DNA of 64,000 bases, taken from positions 1,834,892 through 1,898,891 of the forward strand of contig NZ_JH594596.1 of NCBI RefSeq assembly GCF_000243215.1, written 5' to 3'. Both the position numbers and the translations under genes were made by a program. Positions 63,673-64,000 of the stretch are shown piece by piece (the stretch's first letter is position 1; each line of letters opens with the position of its first letter). The stretch is from Odoribacter laneus YIT 12061. Its GTDB lineage: Bacteria; Bacteroidota; Bacteroidia; Bacteroidales; Marinifilaceae. The notes beneath the pieces were generated by a model. It did not search any database, had not been told where the DNA came from, and worked only from the letters and a program-made list of their open reading frames with translations.

Positions 63673-64000
63673 TCAATCTTCTTTTTTCCCCTTTATTTCT
63701 TCCCAAGCTTCGTGTGCCTTCTCCCATTCCTCCATACTTTCTTCCAGTTGTTTTTTTAACCGATTATAGTGTATATAGTCCTCTTCGCCCACCACACCGG
63801 AAGCCATTTTTTCTTCCAGGCCCTTTATTTTTTCTTCCAAGGAAGCTATTTCATTTTCAACCGTCTCCACCCGCTGTTCCGCTTTTTTTATTTCCCGGTT
63901 TAGCTGTTTACGGTCCTCATAAGACAGTTTTCCTTTGAGTTTACCAGGAGCATCGCCGGCATATTCTGTTTCTGCTTTCCGTGCATTTCTGCTTTTCCAT
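63673..64000 (-). CDS. ABC-F family ATP-binding protein, C-terminal part (5' part outside window)
   Basis: The minus frame is open to the right edge and ends at 63673. The 108 visible residues include LSYEDRKQLNREIKKAEQRV, then VENEIASLEEKIKGLEEKM and YIHYNRLKKQLEESMEEWEK, a highly charged two-stranded coiled coil ending GKKED. This is the Uup-type C-terminal domain of ABC-F translation factors, which also begins with the lysine-rich linker seen here (WKSRNARKAETEYAGD). The two ATPase domains are outside the window, so the subfamily cannot be named. Confidence 0.8.
   Translation of the reverse strand, partial: WKSRNARKAETEYAGDAPGKLKGKLSYEDRKQLNREIKKAEQRVETVENEIASLEEKIKGLEEKMASGVVGEEDYIHYNRLKKQLEESMEEWEKAHEAWEEIKGKKED

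Overview
The window looks like a chromosomal segment of a gut Bacteroidales species; Odoribacteraceae (an Odoribacter-like genome) is my best guess from overall gene content, not from a search. The evidence is Bacteroidota-type promoters (TTG, about 20 nt, TAnnTTTG), several large TonB-dependent receptors, a fimbrillin-like lipoprotein, DUF4876/DUF6850 proteins, an RteC remnant and an arsEFG-type arsenic operon.

Positions 1-16.3 kb are an anaerobic (early cobalt insertion) cobalamin locus. One minus-strand unit starts at a cobalamin riboswitch (12482-12645) and carries a BtuB-like receptor, a 44-codon small ORF and an exported CbiK cobaltochelatase. A second starts at another cobalamin riboswitch (8611-8771) and carries a PepSY membrane protein, a second TonB-dependent receptor, a CbiH-CbiC fusion, a chloramphenicol-acetyltransferase-like protein, CbiET and a CbiG-CbiF fusion that runs off the left edge. 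cbiA (plus), and cbiP and a PduO-type adenosyltransferase (minus) follow. A strong promoter at 16.5 kb drives a rod-shaped RNA that I take to be 6S-like.

Positions 17-25.6 kb are accessory: a methyltransferase, a fimbrillin-like lipoprotein gene broken by a one-base frameshift, and a three-gene cassette (Tat-type lipoprotein, a ferredoxin-NlpC/P60 fusion with a glycine linker, a small exported protein) bracketed by copies of a dispersed palindrome. A DUF169 gene and a decayed outer-membrane phospholipase A gene follow. Positions 25.7-38.7 kb hold an FAD oxidoreductase, an RRM protein, a LacI-regulated mannitol/fructose cassette (dehydrogenase, FucP-type transporter, PfkB kinase) and a TonB receptor-DUF4876-DUF6850 operon.

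Positions 38.7-53.9 kb are a decayed accessory zone: PepSY and lipoprotein pair, broken CPBP protease, WG-repeat protein, truncated rsgA, methyltransferase, acyltransferase and DUF418 pair, and a tyrosine recombinase pseudogene. A 6-kb island then lies between two direct copies of the 3' end of tRNA-Lys plus its terminator. It carries arsR-arsE-arsF-arsG-arsC-arsP, an rteC pseudogene and an IS256-family element. Three ArsR-type operators punctuate the ars genes.

Positions 53.9-64 kb are core: tRNA-Lys, thymidine kinase, YigZ, DnaA, MlaD, amidase, LptD, RlmB and an ABC-F protein. Between lptD and rlmB is a three-copy tandem repeat built from hairpins related to the dispersed palindrome; the last copy supplies the 3' end of the rlmB reading frame.
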